Positions 21,001-31,033 of a DNA stretch of 64,000 nt are shown here, in pieces. Both the position numbers and the translations under genes were made by a program. Source of the DNA: Myxacorys almedinensis A (lineage in GTDB: Bacteria; Cyanobacteriota; Cyanobacteriia; Leptolyngbyales; Leptolyngbyaceae); the NCBI RefSeq assembly GCF_010091945.1, contig NZ_WVIE01000017.1, positions 47,660-111,659 of the forward strand. The letters are read 5' to 3'. The notes under the pieces are model-generated. The model had not been told where the DNA came from and made no database searches. It saw nothing but the letters and a program-made list of their open reading frames with translations. The number at the start of each line of letters is the position of its first letter. The stretch's first letter is position 1.

Positions 21001-23877
21001 TACCAAATAGTCGGGTAATTGTTGCAGCAGATCACGCCGTAAGCTGCTGGAAGTCAGGTTCGCGTCAGGTTCCGGCACAACATAGGCAACCAGTTGGGCG
21101 GGATCTTGCCGCAGAATCACCACGGCTTCTTGAACCGCAGGATGCTTTTGTAGCGCAGCTTCCACCTCTCCCAGTTCAATCCGAAAGCCGCGCCATTTCA
21201 CCTGTTGATCTGCACGTCCGACAAATTCCAGCCTGCCATCGGCGCGATAGCGCACCAGATCCCCAGTTTTGTACAGGCGGGCACCTACCACAGAACTGAA
21301 CGGATTGGGCAGAAACGCCTGAGCCGTCAGATCCGATCGCCCTAAATATCCCCGCGCCAACCCAACGCTGCCGAGATACAGTTCACCGATCACCCCGATC
21401 GGCACGGGCTGTCTGTGACGATCCAGCACGTAGGTTTGGGTATTAGCAATGGCACGCCCGATCGAGGGATTCGCATTCGTTGCCGTGCATTCAGCCACCG
21501 TAGCGCATACGGTCGTTTCGGTCGGACCGTATGCGTTGAAAAATTGCCGCCCCACTGCCCAAGTGGAAACTAACGCCGATGGACAGGCTTCTCCCGCCAC
21601 AATCAGCGTGTGCAGAGCAGGCAAATGGGACGGAGACAGGGCGGCGAGAGCAGAGGGGGGCAGCGTTGCGTGGGTAATGGCGTGGGTTTGCAAAAACTGC
21701 TGCAATGGGGAACCGGGCAATCGCTGATCAGCACGACCCAGATACAGAGTGGCTCCCGATCGCCATGCCATCACCAGTTCCCACACCGACGCATCGAAGT
21801 TGAACGAGGCAAATTGCAGAATGCGGCTGTCTGACGATAAGCGAAAGGTTTGCTGTTGCGCCTGACTCAGGTTTGCCAGTCCACGATGGGTCAGCAGCAC
21901 GCCTTTCGGCTGTCCGGTAGAACCAGAAGTGTAGATGACGTAAGCGAGATGATCGGGCGTGACGGAACTGGCAGGATTGCGGGTGGGATAGTCGGCGATC
22001 GCGCTCCAATCCGCATCAAGACAAACGATCGAACCTAAGTAAGACGGCAATCGACTTCGCAGATGGCTCTGGGTGACTAAGCCGACAACTGGAGCATCAG
22101 ACAGCATGAACGCCAACCGATCGAACGGGTAGTCAGGATCAAGCGGCAGGTAAGCGCCCCCAGCCTTGAGAACTGCCAGGATCGCGATTAGCACTTCTAG
22201 AGACCGTTCCAGGCAAATCCCGACCAGTTGATCGGGACCGACTCCCCAGCTTTGGAGGAAGTGAGCAAGCTGATTCGCTCGATCGTTCAGTTCCCCGTAG
22301 CTAAGAGGTTGCTCGTTCCAAAGGGCGGCGATCGCATTCGGACGCTGTTGCGCCTGCATTTCTACCCAGTGATGCAGGCACACAGTCTGCGGATAGTCCG
22401 TCTGAGTTTGAGTCCAGGTTTCTAATAGCTGGTGCCGCTCTGGCTCCGTTAAAATCGGCAACTGAGAAAGCTGCCGATGGGGATTTGCCGCAATTCCGGT
22501 CAGAAGAGTTTGAAAGTGATCCACCATACGGCGCATTGTCGCGGCATCAAAAATATCGGTGCGGTATTCAATCCAGCCTTCAACGCCCTCGGCTGTCTCC
22601 AGCAGGTTCATCACCCAATCAAATTGTGTCGTTCCGGTGTGCAGAGGGCGCGGTTTCAGAAGCAATCCACCACACATCTGCGCGGCGATCGGAGCGGTTT
22701 GCAGGGTAAACATGACCTGAAGCAGCGGCGCATGACTGAGGCTCCGCTCCGGTTGCACCGCCTCCACCAGCTTTTCAAACGGTAAATCTTGATGGTGACT
22801 GGCTTCTAGGACAACCGATCGCACTCGTTGCAGCAGTTCCAGAAACGTGGGATCACCCTCAAGGTTGGTTCGCAGCACCAGCGGATTTACTAGCACCCCC
22901 ATCAGAGCTTCCGTCTCAGCGCGATTACGGTTTGCCACCGGAGCGCCAATCAAAATATCAGCTTGATCGGTGTAGCGATAGAGCAGCGTTTTGAAGGCTG
23001 CCAGCAGCGTCATAAACAGGGTTGCGCCGTGCTGCTGTCCCAGCGATCGCAGGGGTTGGATCAGTGACCTGGAGAGATGCACCGCTTGCACCGCTCCCTG
23101 GAAGTTTTGCACTGGGGGACGCGGACGATCGCAGGGGAGCGGTAGAACCGCCGGAGCTTCCGCAAGTTGCTGTTTTCCGTAGGATAAATGCTGATCCAGA
23201 TCCTTTTGCAACCACTGCCGCTGCCACATCGCAAAATCGGCGTATTGAATGGGCAAATCCGGTAGCGGCGAGGACTTCCCATCTTGAACCGCCTCGTATA
23301 GCAGCGCCAGTTCTCGAACAAAAATTCCCAGCGACCAACCATCCGCCACGATGTGATGCACATTGAGCAGCAGAACATGCGTCTCTGCATTCAGCTTCAA
23401 CAGTGTTGTCCGCAGCAGCGGACCTTGCGCCAAATCAAACGGGCGTTGTGCTTCCTCAGTTGCCAACTGCTGCACTGCTGCTTCTTGCTCAGATGGGGGC
23501 AGCGATTGTAAATCTATCATTGGCAGATCCCAGGATGCAGCAGGTTGAATCACCTGCATCGGTTCCCCAAATTCCGATACGGTAAAGATCGTTCGCAATC
23601 CTTCGTGGCGCTGGCAGAGCGCGGTCAGACTTTGCTGCAAACCGGACATCTGTAGCCGACCCTTGAGATCCACTGCTGCGGGCACGTTGTAGAGCGGAAT
23701 TTCTGGATGAAGCTGATGTAGAAACCACAATCGCTGTTGAGCAAACGACAGCGGAAAAGCATTGCCTGTTCGAGGTTGGGGCTGAATTCGCGATCGCCCC
23801 TGCCGATGCTGAAGCCGCTGAGTCAGTTTCGCCAGTTGCTCCGGCGACAAATTAGCAATTCGATCGGCGTTACTCAT
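15076..23877 (-). CDS. NRPS: C-A(Phe?)-PCP-C-A(Gly)-PCP-C-TauD hydroxylase
   Basis: This 2933-residue synthetase holds two full modules, a third condensation domain and a C-terminal hydroxylase. C1 has HHIVADGW (near 178), C2 HHLIGDVW (near 1224) and C3 HHIVSDGW (near 2274). A1 (A3 core near 652) has specificity residues D-A-W-T-I-A-A-V-C, resembling the GrsA Phe code DAWTIAAIC. A2 (core near 1692) reads D-I-L-Q-L-G-L-I-W, a code associated with Gly in cyanobacterial synthetases. Both PCPs carry GGHS. After C3 a charged, probably helical linker leads to a TauD domain (about 2590-2925) with HNE near 2712 and a distal His in AHGR. C3 and TauD together serve the Asp module of the next protein. 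The start overlaps the upstream gene by 8 bases. Domain order is certain; the Phe call is the least certain substrate. Confidence 0.93.
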   Translation of the reverse strand: MSNADRIANLSPEQLAKLTQRLQHRQGRSRIQPQPRTGNAFPLSFAQQRLWFLHQLHPEIPLYNVPAAVDLKGRLQMSGLQQSLTALCQRHEGLRTIFTVSEFGEPMQVIQPAASWDLPMIDLQSLPPSEQEAAVQQLATEEAQRPFDLAQGPLLRTTLLKLNAETHVLLLNVHHIVADGWSLGIFVRELALLYEAVQDGKSSPLPDLPIQYADFAMWQRQWLQKDLDQHLSYGKQQLAEAPAVLPLPCDRPRPPVQNFQGAVQAVHLSRSLIQPLRSLGQQHGATLFMTLLAAFKTLLYRYTDQADILIGAPVANRNRAETEALMGVLVNPLVLRTNLEGDPTFLELLQRVRSVVLEASHHQDLPFEKLVEAVQPERSLSHAPLLQVMFTLQTAPIAAQMCGGLLLKPRPLHTGTTQFDWVMNLLETAEGVEGWIEYRTDIFDAATMRRMVDHFQTLLTGIAANPHRQLSQLPILTEPERHQLLETWTQTQTDYPQTVCLHHWVEMQAQQRPNAIAALWNEQPLSYGELNDRANQLAHFLQSWGVGPDQLVGICLERSLEVLIAILAVLKAGGAYLPLDPDYPFDRLAFMLSDAPVVGLVTQSHLRSRLPSYLGSIVCLDADWSAIADYPTRNPASSVTPDHLAYVIYTSGSTGQPKGVLLTHRGLANLSQAQQQTFRLSSDSRILQFASFNFDASVWELVMAWRSGATLYLGRADQRLPGSPLQQFLQTHAITHATLPPSALAALSPSHLPALHTLIVAGEACPSALVSTWAVGRQFFNAYGPTETTVCATVAECTATNANPSIGRAIANTQTYVLDRHRQPVPIGVIGELYLGSVGLARGYLGRSDLTAQAFLPNPFSSVVGARLYKTGDLVRYRADGRLEFVGRADQQVKWRGFRIELGEVEAALQKHPAVQEAVVILRQDPAQLVAYVVPEPDANLTSSSLRRDLLQQLPDYLVPSVCVLLEALPLNPNGKVDRRALPAPAATPAESSSVPPRTATEAALVEIWAQVLGRESIGIHDNFFELGGHSLLVAQVIARVQDTLRVEVPLRRLFELPTIAEFAESLEAEQAIVQSFQPIQPIPRSGALPLSFAQQRIWFLQQLEPNNPVYNIPTVLHLSGSLNLSALEQSFNALLQRHEVLRTSIATVDGQPQAVIHPPFSFNLSVVDLQALPANQQQIETQRLAAEAAQHAFDLSQAPLLRVTIGQLQQTEHLLFVTLHHLIGDVWSAQILVQELAVLYNAFCHSRPAPLPELPIQYVDFADWQRRWLQEDVLQTQLTYWRQQLHNPPTLLPLPLDRPRPAVQSFRGKTQWMQLQPPLKQALQQLGQQHGATLFMTLLAAFATLLSRYTQQTDILIGTPIANRHHPGLADLIGCFLNTLVLRTDLSGNPQFSQVLAQVRGTALKAYAHQDVPFEQVIEALNLERQTSHTPLVQVMLSVHPAIAPLETSGLTLTPQASVTNTAKFDLTLVFSDSEEGLLGALEYNTDLFDDCTIARLLEHFQTLLAGIAADPAQHLADLPLLTSAERHTLLVEWNQTATEIPNLCLHEWVEAQVQQTPEAIALCFQDSSLTYDTLNQRANHLAHHLQQVGVTSETRVGLFLERSPNLLIALLAVLKAGGTYVPLDPAYPVDRLTFILADAQVAVLLSDTALKTPFPFAGRVLPLDQVWSDGSSRSPLPCPILPDALAYILYTSGSTGKPKGVQIPHRAVVNFLYSMQQDLNLRPGDVLLSVTSLSFDIAVLELLLPLIVGATVELVERSITGDGQRLAEILTQTQATFMQATPATWRLLLAAGWSGSPTLTLLCGGEALTPDLAAQLLPRGAALWNLYGPTETTIWSTRHHLRHPNDAAVIGQPIANTQLYILDEQQHPVPIGVVGELYIGGAGLAHGYVGRADLTAERFVPDKFSAVPGARLYRTGDRVKYRADGNVEYVGRMDYQVKLRGFRIELGEIEAVLAQHPLVSQAVVLIAGEAHPHLLAFVVLNDPAIAAACLREFLKAKLPEYMVPSEFRVLESFPLTPNRKIDRQALAALASVQSQATEIVVAPRDPIESAIAEIWKQVLGVESVGMDANFFEHGGHSLIATQVISRIRESFQVELPLRCLFEAPTIAALAEEVRSQMQATPTYPVPLIEPVLQRDNLPLSFAQERLWFLDQLQPGDFAYNMPIALRLSGSLNVAILEQSLNTIVQRHEILRTTFTIVNGNPVQVIASTQTVKVPIVDLSSLEPTQRNLELQQLMTEAARLPFDLAQGSLMRSTLLRLSESEHVALLTLHHIVSDGWSLGVLVQELTACYNALLAGNPSLLPALPIQYADFAVWQRQWLQGEEMQRQMSYWQRKLAGLPQLKLPIDPPQSTPAAPGAIATFTFPPSLSVALKNLSRQAGATLFMTLLAAFQTLLHRYSGAEDIVVGTDVANRNHAGVEPLIGFFVNLLVIRSDLSGNPSFRNLLQQVRTVTLEAYAHQDLPFSRLVDALRLDRRSHTPLFQVLFVLQNAPMPPIELAGLTATPLVVETGAAKFDLALFMEDTDQGTVGTWNYRTDLFRPDTIATLSRQFETLLNSIVAQPDTPVGDLNLYTDAEKAQKAIAQQQRKLENLKKFKQIAPKAISLPQGELIKTRVLQSHCPMPLVAEPAIESLDVADWARENRVWIETQLLQHGGILFRGFQVPSAQAFEQVAQAICPELFEEYGDLPRAGISGKVYGSTPYPADKAILFHNESSHLHRYPMKIWFYCVQPAEQGGETPIVDCRQMYQHLSPAVRDRLLEKQLMYVRNYTKGLDVSWQDFFRTRDRTVVETYCRQAGIEFEWLNHDGLRTRQIRPAIVQHPKTQEWVFFNQLQLHHLSFLDLSVQASLLDLFGAETLPRQVYYGDGSDIEASVLTEIQELYQQLKQQFTWQSGDILMLDNLLVAHGRNPYVGFRKIVVAMGEMSLDRLPSASQT

Positions 23878-26800
23878 GATCTCCCCCTAAGAATTCAGCT
23901 TCCAGTTCTGCCAGCAGGTCGGGATCAACTTGATCGGCGATCGACTGAGCAATCACCTCTGCCAGCTTTGCCACGGTAGGCTCCTCAAACAAGTTCCGCA
24001 GCGACACCTCCACTGAGAAGGTTTCACGAACGCGGGAGATCACCTGTGTTGCCAGTAGGGAGTCTCCTCCCAGATCAAAGAAAGTGTCGTGAATGCCAAT
24101 CCGATCGCGTCCCAAAAGCTGGCACCAAATGTCTGCCAATGCCGTTTCGATCGTCGTACGGGGAGCCACAAAAGAAGATTCTATCGGTGCAACGGGACGC
24201 TTTAGAGCCAGCAGCGATCGACGATCGACTTTACCGTTTGCCGTTAGGGGTAAAGTTTCCATCGGCAGATAGGCAGTTGGCAGCATGTACTCTGGTAGCT
24301 TCTGTGCGAGAAACGTTCGGAGTTTCTGCGGCTGAAAGTGCTGAACTGATGCAGGACCCCGCGCCAGCAGCACATCAAACCCTAGCCACTCAGCGATCGA
24401 GCTAGGTTGATGCAGAATTTGGCAATCGGTAAATCCGGCATCGGTGAGAACTTGCCGCCATTGTTCCTGAGAGAGTAGGGGATGCTGTTGCCGCAGGTCG
24501 GTATCTTCAAATCGATCGAAGCCCTGTTGCAGCCCCATACTCAGGTCAAAGGCAGGATGGAACTGGGTTTCTTCCAGCAGCAGTAAGAGTCCCCCCGGTG
24601 CCAGAAGCGAACGAATGTAGTGCAAGGTTTCGCCGATGTTGCGGGTGGCATGAAGAACACTAGAGGCAATCACGACATCGAAAGTATGCAATTCATAGCC
24701 CTGTTCCTGTGGGTCTTGCTCCAAATCCAGCAGTCCGGTTTGTAGAAATGGATAAGCCGCAAACATCGATCGCGCCCGCTGCAAGAAATAGCTGGAAATA
24801 TCGGTGAACAGGTAAGTCGTGCGATCGGGGGGAAGCACAGGCAACAGATGCAGCGTCGTGGAGCCAATCCCGGCACCCACTTCCAGAATTCGCAACGGTT
24901 CCGACTGCCAGGATTGAGCGATCGCGCTAATCACCGATCGCATCACAGCATTGCTTGCTTGAAACTGCTTTTGATAAATTTCCGGAACAGCGTCGGCGGC
25001 GTAGATTTCTGCTGAATGCTGTGTCTCGGTCAGGATATCCGCCAGATTTTCAGCCACCTGAAGCAGTAGTTGAGTCGCTGCCTGACTCAATCCCAAACCC
25101 TCTGTCGCTCCCGCGTGAACACTGGCGATCAGATCGAGAGACAGATGGGTCGGTAAAGGGGATATTTGCACAAAACGATCGTCCTTCTGTCGCAGCCAAC
25201 CCGTTTGCGCTAACTGAGTCAGTGCCCGTTGCAGCCAGCGTTGATAGCGAGGCTGAATCTGACCGTGCCGCAGCAGTTCTGTTGTATCTGCCTCGTCAGC
25301 AGAGTTAAAAGCTCCCAGCTTGCATAACGCAACTCCTGCGGCGTTGAGATAAAGCTGCTCCAAAGATTGCCAAAATTCTGAAAATGCCTGAAGGTCGATC
25401 GATTCAGGAGTCGGCTGGAGTGCCCTGTTTAGCCCCTCCCACTGCTGTAGTGTCACCGATGCCTGACGCTGCAAAAACAGTGAATCCGATTCAGCCACAT
25501 CGGGAATCACATACGCCACAAGCTGCTGAAGTGCTCCGTCCCCCGTCGCCAAAACCACCGCTTTCTGAACTGCCGGATGCTGCTCCAGGGTAGCTTCAAT
25601 TTCCCCTAGCTCAATTCGGTAGCCCCGCAGCTTCACCTGAGAATCTTCGCGCCCCAGAAACTCGATCTGCCCACTGGGTAAGTATCGTCCCAGATCTCCA
25701 GTGTTGTAGAGCCGTCCAGCTTCAGGATGCTCGATGAAACTGGCGATCGTTCTGGTGTCATCCTGCCAGTAGCCCTGCGCTAAACCCGTTCCCGCGATAT
25801 ACAACTGCCCTGGCACCCAGACCGGACGCGGCTCCAGTTGCTCATCCAGCACATAAAATTGCTGATTTTGCATCGGCTGACCATAGGGAATGCTTTTCCA
25901 GGCTGGATCAACGGACGCGATCGGATACAGAATCGACCAAATCGAAGCCTCGGTCGCGCCGCCCAAACTGACCACTTGCACTGCTGGAACGAATTGTTTG
26001 AGCCGATCGGGCAAGGAAAGTGGCAGCCAGTCTCCACTCAGCAGCACCAAACGCAGACTGTCCGGTAACACCCCGCAGCGCCCCGCGCCATATTCCAGCA
26101 GCATTTGCATTAAGGCGGGGACGGAATTCCACAGCGTGACTTGTTCGCGTCCCAAAATCTCTGACCAAACGGCGGGATCTTTCGTTGCCCTCGCAGGGGG
26201 CAAGACGATCGTGCCGCCCGCCGCCAGCGTTCCAAAAATGTCATACACGGACAGGTCAAAGCTGAGAGAAGAAAGAGCAAACACGCGATCGTGCGCTCCG
26301 ACCTGGAAGCGCTGATTGATGTCCAGAATTGTGTTAACGGCTCCCTGATGGTCGATCATTACGCCTTTGGGAAGCCCTGTAGAACCGGAGGTGTAGATCA
26401 CATAGGCAAGGTCGGTTGGCTGCTGCACGGGTTCTAGAAGCGGCTCGTCGATCCAGTCCACATCCTCAACTTCCCAAACCTGCAAATGCCTGGCAGCGAA
26501 TGACTCTTTGAGACATCGATGCGTCAAAACATGCCGAACGGCAGTCTGCTTCAGCAAATAGTCACGGCGTTCCTGCGGCAGTTCCGGGTCGATCGGCACG
26601 TAGGCACCCCCCGCCATCAGGACTCCCAATACTGCAACAACTTGCTGCCAGCCTTTTTCCAGAACGATCGCCACCAGTTGATTCGGCAGCACTCCCGATC
26701 GTCGTAGCTGATGCCCAATGTGGGTAGCACGACGCAAGAGTTCGGCGTAGGTGAGGCTGAGATCGGGCGCAATCACCGCGAAGTGATCCGGCTGCATTTG

Positions 26801-29800
26801 AGCCTGAGTTATGAACAGGGTATGCAGCAGATGCTTTGATATCGGAGCAGCGGTAGCATTGAGGGTCGTCTGTAAATCTTGATCTGCCGTTGGTAGCGAC
26901 ACCGATCGGGCTGACTGCCAGGGTCGATCGCGAGTTGCTAAATCTTCCAGCAGGCGACAGTAAGCAGTCAGCATCACATCTATCATCCCAGATGGAAATA
27001 ATTCCTCTACCGCATCCCAGTTGAACACCAGCGTTCCTTTTTCCTCGTAAACCTGGTGATCCAACCAAACTTGGGGAGTTTGAGCAATGCTGTAGACAAA
27101 CTTGCCGAGCCATTCGGTAGCAAATGCCGTTTCATCCTGCATCTGAGGATTTGCCAGCAAACTGGTAAAAACGACGGGCATGGTGACTCGCCCCGATCCT
27201 GCTTGAGCGCGGGAGAGTTCTCTCAAAACTCGCACACCACTGACGGCACCGTGTTCTAGGTCTTGCCACAATTGGTGCTGAAGCTGTTGGGCACGTTTCT
27301 GGAAGGGAGCCGATCGCCTGTAATCCACTGCTAGTAAAGTGAGGGACGTAAAATCACCGACGAGATCATTGACTTGAGGATGCAGCGGCAGCCGATTAAA
27401 GGTCGTCAGGTTAATCGTGAAGTGACGAGTTTTGCTCCAGGTGGCTAACACATCAGCATAAGCAGCTAGCAGGATTCCCGATGGAGTTAAACCTGCTTGA
27501 ACGGCACGCTGCTTCAACTGCTGCCAAATTTCCTGCGACAGTCGGACAGTCCGACGTGCAAACCGAGGGGTGTCAATGGCAGTCGGTGCGATCGCCAAAG
27601 GAAGCTCTGGTGCAGACGGCAGTTGGGGGATTCGGGCTTGCCAGTAGGTGAGCGATCGCTGATACACCTCGGAGGCTTCCAGGGTCTTCAGTGCTAGAAC
27701 GTAATCGCGGAATGTGAGACCCAACTCAGGCAGCGCAGTGTCCTTCTGGTAAAGCTGCTGCCACTGTTTGAGTAACAAAGCGAGACTGGCAGCATCCACA
27801 AGCAAATTATCAAAGCTGAGAAACAGGCGGATTCGCTGTTCATCCAGCCGCGCTGCACTCACTTCAAACAAGGGATAGGTATCTGGCTGGCGGACTCGAT
27901 GGGATAGCTGCTGTCGAATCGCGGCAAGTTCAGTGGTCACGGCATCTAGCGACTTGCCGCGCAAATCCCACTCGTGAATTTCATACGGAGGCACCGAGGC
28001 GAGAACTTGCTGTTGCCCATCAGGCAGGACGATCGTTCGCAGCGTGTCATGGTGTACCACCAACTGTTGAAACGCACGATTCAGCCGTTGCAAATCCAGA
28101 TTAGAACTGTCGAATTCGGCATAGACATGGGCAGCAATGTTGCCCATCTCAAACGATCGCGTTCTACCAATCCAGTACGCTTCTTGAATGTCGTTGAGTG
28201 GAAACGGTTGACAGCGCTGCTCTGGATCGGGTTGAATTCGGGGCAGGATGGGGCGAGTTGCGGTGGAAAGCTCGTGAACCAGTTGAGCCGCCAGATCCAT
28301 GATCGAGGTATCTTCCAGCAGCGCTGTAATGGCGATCGTAACTCCCAGATCAGTTTCTAAATCGCTCTTCAGTTCCAGCGCCATAATCGAATCCAGCGCC
28401 AGGGTTTTGAGCGATCGTGTCGATTCAATTTCCACCAATGGAACTCTCAGCGCGTGAGCAATGCGATCGCGTAAGTAGCTCTCCAATGCTTGCTGTTGCT
28501 GGTTTGGTTCTAGAGTCAGCAGCGTTTCACGGGACACTCCAGAGCGGAGCGATCGCGCTTCAATTGGCGGACGATCGTCTAACTCTAGCCAGTACCGTTG
28601 GCGTTCAAATGGATAGGTGGGAAGCGGTTGCCGTTGACGAGGGTAGTCGCGATCGAATCCAGCCCAATCGACCTCAAAGCCGTGTAGATAAAGTTTCTTC
28701 AGACTATTTAACAGGGTTTCCCAGTCGCCCGTTTGAGGATCGAGGGACGGTAGCCACAATTGAGTTTGAGCAGAGAACTTTTGCTGCAAGGCTTCTAGCG
28801 TCGTGGAGTGCAATCCAATTTCTAGAAAGGATTGAAACCCTTGATCCAGAAGCGTTTGAATTCCAGTCAGGTTGTCGGACGATCGAAGCAAGCATTGCTG
28901 CCAGTGAGTCTTTGCAGTGTTGTGATCAAGGAGTTGTCCGGTTGCTCCAGAAACCAGCGTCAGACGGGGAGCCGCAGCCTGCAAAGGGTGTTCTGATGGC
29001 TGAGTGATGAACTGTAGCGTCTCCTCCAAGCTCAACACACCAGCCACACAAGCGGCGACCAATTCTCCTACTCCGTATCCCAGAACAGCATCCGGCTGAA
29101 TTCCCCAGGACTGCCACAATTGCGCCAGCGCATACTCTAGTACAAACGCGATCGCTGCCGAACTCGGCTTATTCACCTTTGCTACAGTGCAATTTTGGGA
29201 ATCAAGCAGTGAAAAAAGCGACTGTTTCAGAACAGGTTGTAAAAGCCGATCGCACTGCTCCAAAATTCGTCGAAACGTAGGCTGAGTTTGGTATAGCTGA
29301 ATTCCAACCCATTCCGTTGCATCACCGGGAAACAAGAAAACAATTTTCTGACGCTCTGCGGTGGGTGGCTGATCAACGAATTCGTTCGCACTTTGATGCA
29401 GCCAGATCGCTAACTGCTGCTGAATTTCTGCTAAAGAATGACTGACACAGGCAAAGCGATAATCAAAGTGCGATCGTCCGGCTGCTGCACTGTAGCAAAT
29501 GTCCGCGATCGCGTTAGGCGGCTGATCTTTGAGAGCCTGCACATACTGCTGAACCAGCGATCGCAAGGCAGTTGGGCTTTTTGCCGAAACGCTGAACAGG
29601 TGCAGGGGGCGATCGGACTCAATGGATTTAACCGGACGATCCGGAGGCGCTTCCACAATCACATGAGCATTGGTGCCATTTGCGCCAAAGGCATTAATTC
29701 CAGCAATCCGTCTTCCCTGAATTGGTATCCACGGGATGCGTTGAGTTGGAATTTTGGCGGGAATCTCCTCCAGCGAAATATTTGGATTAAGCTGCTGAAA

Positions 29801-31033
29801 ATGCAGGTGCGGCGGCAATTCTTGATGGTGCAGCGCCAACACCACCTTAATTAAGCTAGCCATTCCGGAGGCAGTTTCTGTGTGTCCAATATTGGTTTTG
29901 ACAGAGCCGAGGAACAGCGGAGTTTCCCCCGATCGCCCTTCACCCAACACCGTCGCTAGCGCCCGAACTTCGATCGGATCACCGATCGGGGTTCCGGTTC
30001 CCTGCGCTTCGACATACGAGATTTGAGCAGGTTGGATGCCGGACTGCGCCAAGGCTTCTCGAATCACGGTTTGCTGCGTTGCCCCATTGGGAATGGTTAA
30101 GCCACCACTCGCGCCGCCATGATTCACCGCCGTTCCCCGAAGGGTTGCCCAAATGTAATCTCCTGCTGCCTCTGCATCAGAGAGCCGCTTCAGAACCACC
30201 ACGCCGCAGCCTTCCGATCGCACATAGCCATCTGCTGCTGCATCAAAGGTACGGCAGCGACCCCTGGCAGACATCAACCGAGTTTTGGAAAAAATCACGT
30301 TCGCCTCTGGCGACAAAATCAAATTCACGCCTCCAACCAGCGCCAAATTGCACTCCCGGTTGCGGAGGCTCTGACACGCTAGATGAACCGCCATCAGCGA
30401 TGAGGTACAGGCAGTATCCAGCGCTAGACTCGGACCCTGTAATCCCAGTAAATAAGACAGGCGACCTGCGGCAAAACTAAATCCATTTCCTGTACCAATG
30501 TAGGCATCGATCGCTGCTGGATTTCCTGCCCTGGTTTGCAGGTTGGCATAGTCACTGGTCCCAATCCCAACAAATACGCCTGTCTTACTGCCAACCAAAT
30601 CACGCGGGGCTTGTCCAGCATGTTCCAAAGCTTCCCAGGCAACCTCTAAAAGCAACCGCTGCTGCGGGTCCATGCCAATGGCTTCCCGTGGACTAATGCC
30701 AAAAAAATCGGGATCAAACTGATCCACTTGGGATAAAAATCCGCCCCAGCGCGTGTACGTTTTGCCAGGAGCATTCGGATTGGGATCATAATAAGCGTTG
30801 ACCTGCCAGCGTTCCGGAGGCACTTCCGCGATCGGATCAATGCCATCTCGCAGCAGTTGCCAAAATGCAGCCGGATGATTGACGGCTCCAGGAAACCGAC
30901 ACCCCATTCCGACCAGCGCGATCGGTTCGGTCTTTGCCTGCTGAAGGGCATCCAGTTGGGATTTCAACTCCACCGCCAGCAGCGCCAACCGTTTGGGAGA
31001 AAGGTCTGTAATTTGTTCTAGAAATGCGTTCAT
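23870..31033 (-). CDS. Hybrid PKS/NRPS: KS(Gln)-AT(degenerate)-ACP-Cy-A(Cys)[MT]-PCP
   Basis: This 2387-residue hybrid protein carries the growing chain from polyketide to peptide. The KS (about 35-455) keeps its nucleophile in DTACTSS and the NIGH His, but the HGTGT His is Gln at residue 344. The AT (about 555-800) is shortened and has GYGVGE where GHSxGE is expected, so the catalytic Ser is Gly at residue 654. The ACP has DSIMALEL near 880. A heterocyclization domain follows, with the DxxxxDxxS signature (DNLLVDAAS near 1074). The A domain has specificity residues D-L-Y-N-L-S-L-I-W, a known Cys code. A methyltransferase with GAGIGS near 2053 is inserted into the A domain before its C-terminal core. 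The PCP has GGDS near 2319. Expected chemistry: thiazoline formation from Cys, possibly methylated. No oxidase domain is seen. Start overlaps the upstream stop (ATGA). Confidence 0.93.
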   Translation of the reverse strand: MNAFLEQITDLSPKRLALLAVELKSQLDALQQAKTEPIALVGMGCRFPGAVNHPAAFWQLLRDGIDPIAEVPPERWQVNAYYDPNPNAPGKTYTRWGGFLSQVDQFDPDFFGISPREAIGMDPQQRLLLEVAWEALEHAGQAPRDLVGSKTGVFVGIGTSDYANLQTRAGNPAAIDAYIGTGNGFSFAAGRLSYLLGLQGPSLALDTACTSSLMAVHLACQSLRNRECNLALVGGVNLILSPEANVIFSKTRLMSARGRCRTFDAAADGYVRSEGCGVVVLKRLSDAEAAGDYIWATLRGTAVNHGGASGGLTIPNGATQQTVIREALAQSGIQPAQISYVEAQGTGTPIGDPIEVRALATVLGEGRSGETPLFLGSVKTNIGHTETASGMASLIKVVLALHHQELPPHLHFQQLNPNISLEEIPAKIPTQRIPWIPIQGRRIAGINAFGANGTNAHVIVEAPPDRPVKSIESDRPLHLFSVSAKSPTALRSLVQQYVQALKDQPPNAIADICYSAAAGRSHFDYRFACVSHSLAEIQQQLAIWLHQSANEFVDQPPTAERQKIVFLFPGDATEWVGIQLYQTQPTFRRILEQCDRLLQPVLKQSLFSLLDSQNCTVAKVNKPSSAAIAFVLEYALAQLWQSWGIQPDAVLGYGVGELVAACVAGVLSLEETLQFITQPSEHPLQAAAPRLTLVSGATGQLLDHNTAKTHWQQCLLRSSDNLTGIQTLLDQGFQSFLEIGLHSTTLEALQQKFSAQTQLWLPSLDPQTGDWETLLNSLKKLYLHGFEVDWAGFDRDYPRQRQPLPTYPFERQRYWLELDDRPPIEARSLRSGVSRETLLTLEPNQQQQALESYLRDRIAHALRVPLVEIESTRSLKTLALDSIMALELKSDLETDLGVTIAITALLEDTSIMDLAAQLVHELSTATRPILPRIQPDPEQRCQPFPLNDIQEAYWIGRTRSFEMGNIAAHVYAEFDSSNLDLQRLNRAFQQLVVHHDTLRTIVLPDGQQQVLASVPPYEIHEWDLRGKSLDAVTTELAAIRQQLSHRVRQPDTYPLFEVSAARLDEQRIRLFLSFDNLLVDAASLALLLKQWQQLYQKDTALPELGLTFRDYVLALKTLEASEVYQRSLTYWQARIPQLPSAPELPLAIAPTAIDTPRFARRTVRLSQEIWQQLKQRAVQAGLTPSGILLAAYADVLATWSKTRHFTINLTTFNRLPLHPQVNDLVGDFTSLTLLAVDYRRSAPFQKRAQQLQHQLWQDLEHGAVSGVRVLRELSRAQAGSGRVTMPVVFTSLLANPQMQDETAFATEWLGKFVYSIAQTPQVWLDHQVYEEKGTLVFNWDAVEELFPSGMIDVMLTAYCRLLEDLATRDRPWQSARSVSLPTADQDLQTTLNATAAPISKHLLHTLFITQAQMQPDHFAVIAPDLSLTYAELLRRATHIGHQLRRSGVLPNQLVAIVLEKGWQQVVAVLGVLMAGGAYVPIDPELPQERRDYLLKQTAVRHVLTHRCLKESFAARHLQVWEVEDVDWIDEPLLEPVQQPTDLAYVIYTSGSTGLPKGVMIDHQGAVNTILDINQRFQVGAHDRVFALSSLSFDLSVYDIFGTLAAGGTIVLPPARATKDPAVWSEILGREQVTLWNSVPALMQMLLEYGAGRCGVLPDSLRLVLLSGDWLPLSLPDRLKQFVPAVQVVSLGGATEASIWSILYPIASVDPAWKSIPYGQPMQNQQFYVLDEQLEPRPVWVPGQLYIAGTGLAQGYWQDDTRTIASFIEHPEAGRLYNTGDLGRYLPSGQIEFLGREDSQVKLRGYRIELGEIEATLEQHPAVQKAVVLATGDGALQQLVAYVIPDVAESDSLFLQRQASVTLQQWEGLNRALQPTPESIDLQAFSEFWQSLEQLYLNAAGVALCKLGAFNSADEADTTELLRHGQIQPRYQRWLQRALTQLAQTGWLRQKDDRFVQISPLPTHLSLDLIASVHAGATEGLGLSQAATQLLLQVAENLADILTETQHSAEIYAADAVPEIYQKQFQASNAVMRSVISAIAQSWQSEPLRILEVGAGIGSTTLHLLPVLPPDRTTYLFTDISSYFLQRARSMFAAYPFLQTGLLDLEQDPQEQGYELHTFDVVIASSVLHATRNIGETLHYIRSLLAPGGLLLLLEETQFHPAFDLSMGLQQGFDRFEDTDLRQQHPLLSQEQWRQVLTDAGFTDCQILHQPSSIAEWLGFDVLLARGPASVQHFQPQKLRTFLAQKLPEYMLPTAYLPMETLPLTANGKVDRRSLLALKRPVAPIESSFVAPRTTIETALADIWCQLLGRDRIGIHDTFFDLGGDSLLATQVISRVRETFSVEVSLRNLFEEPTVAKLAEVIAQSIADQVDPDLLAELEAEFLGGDHE

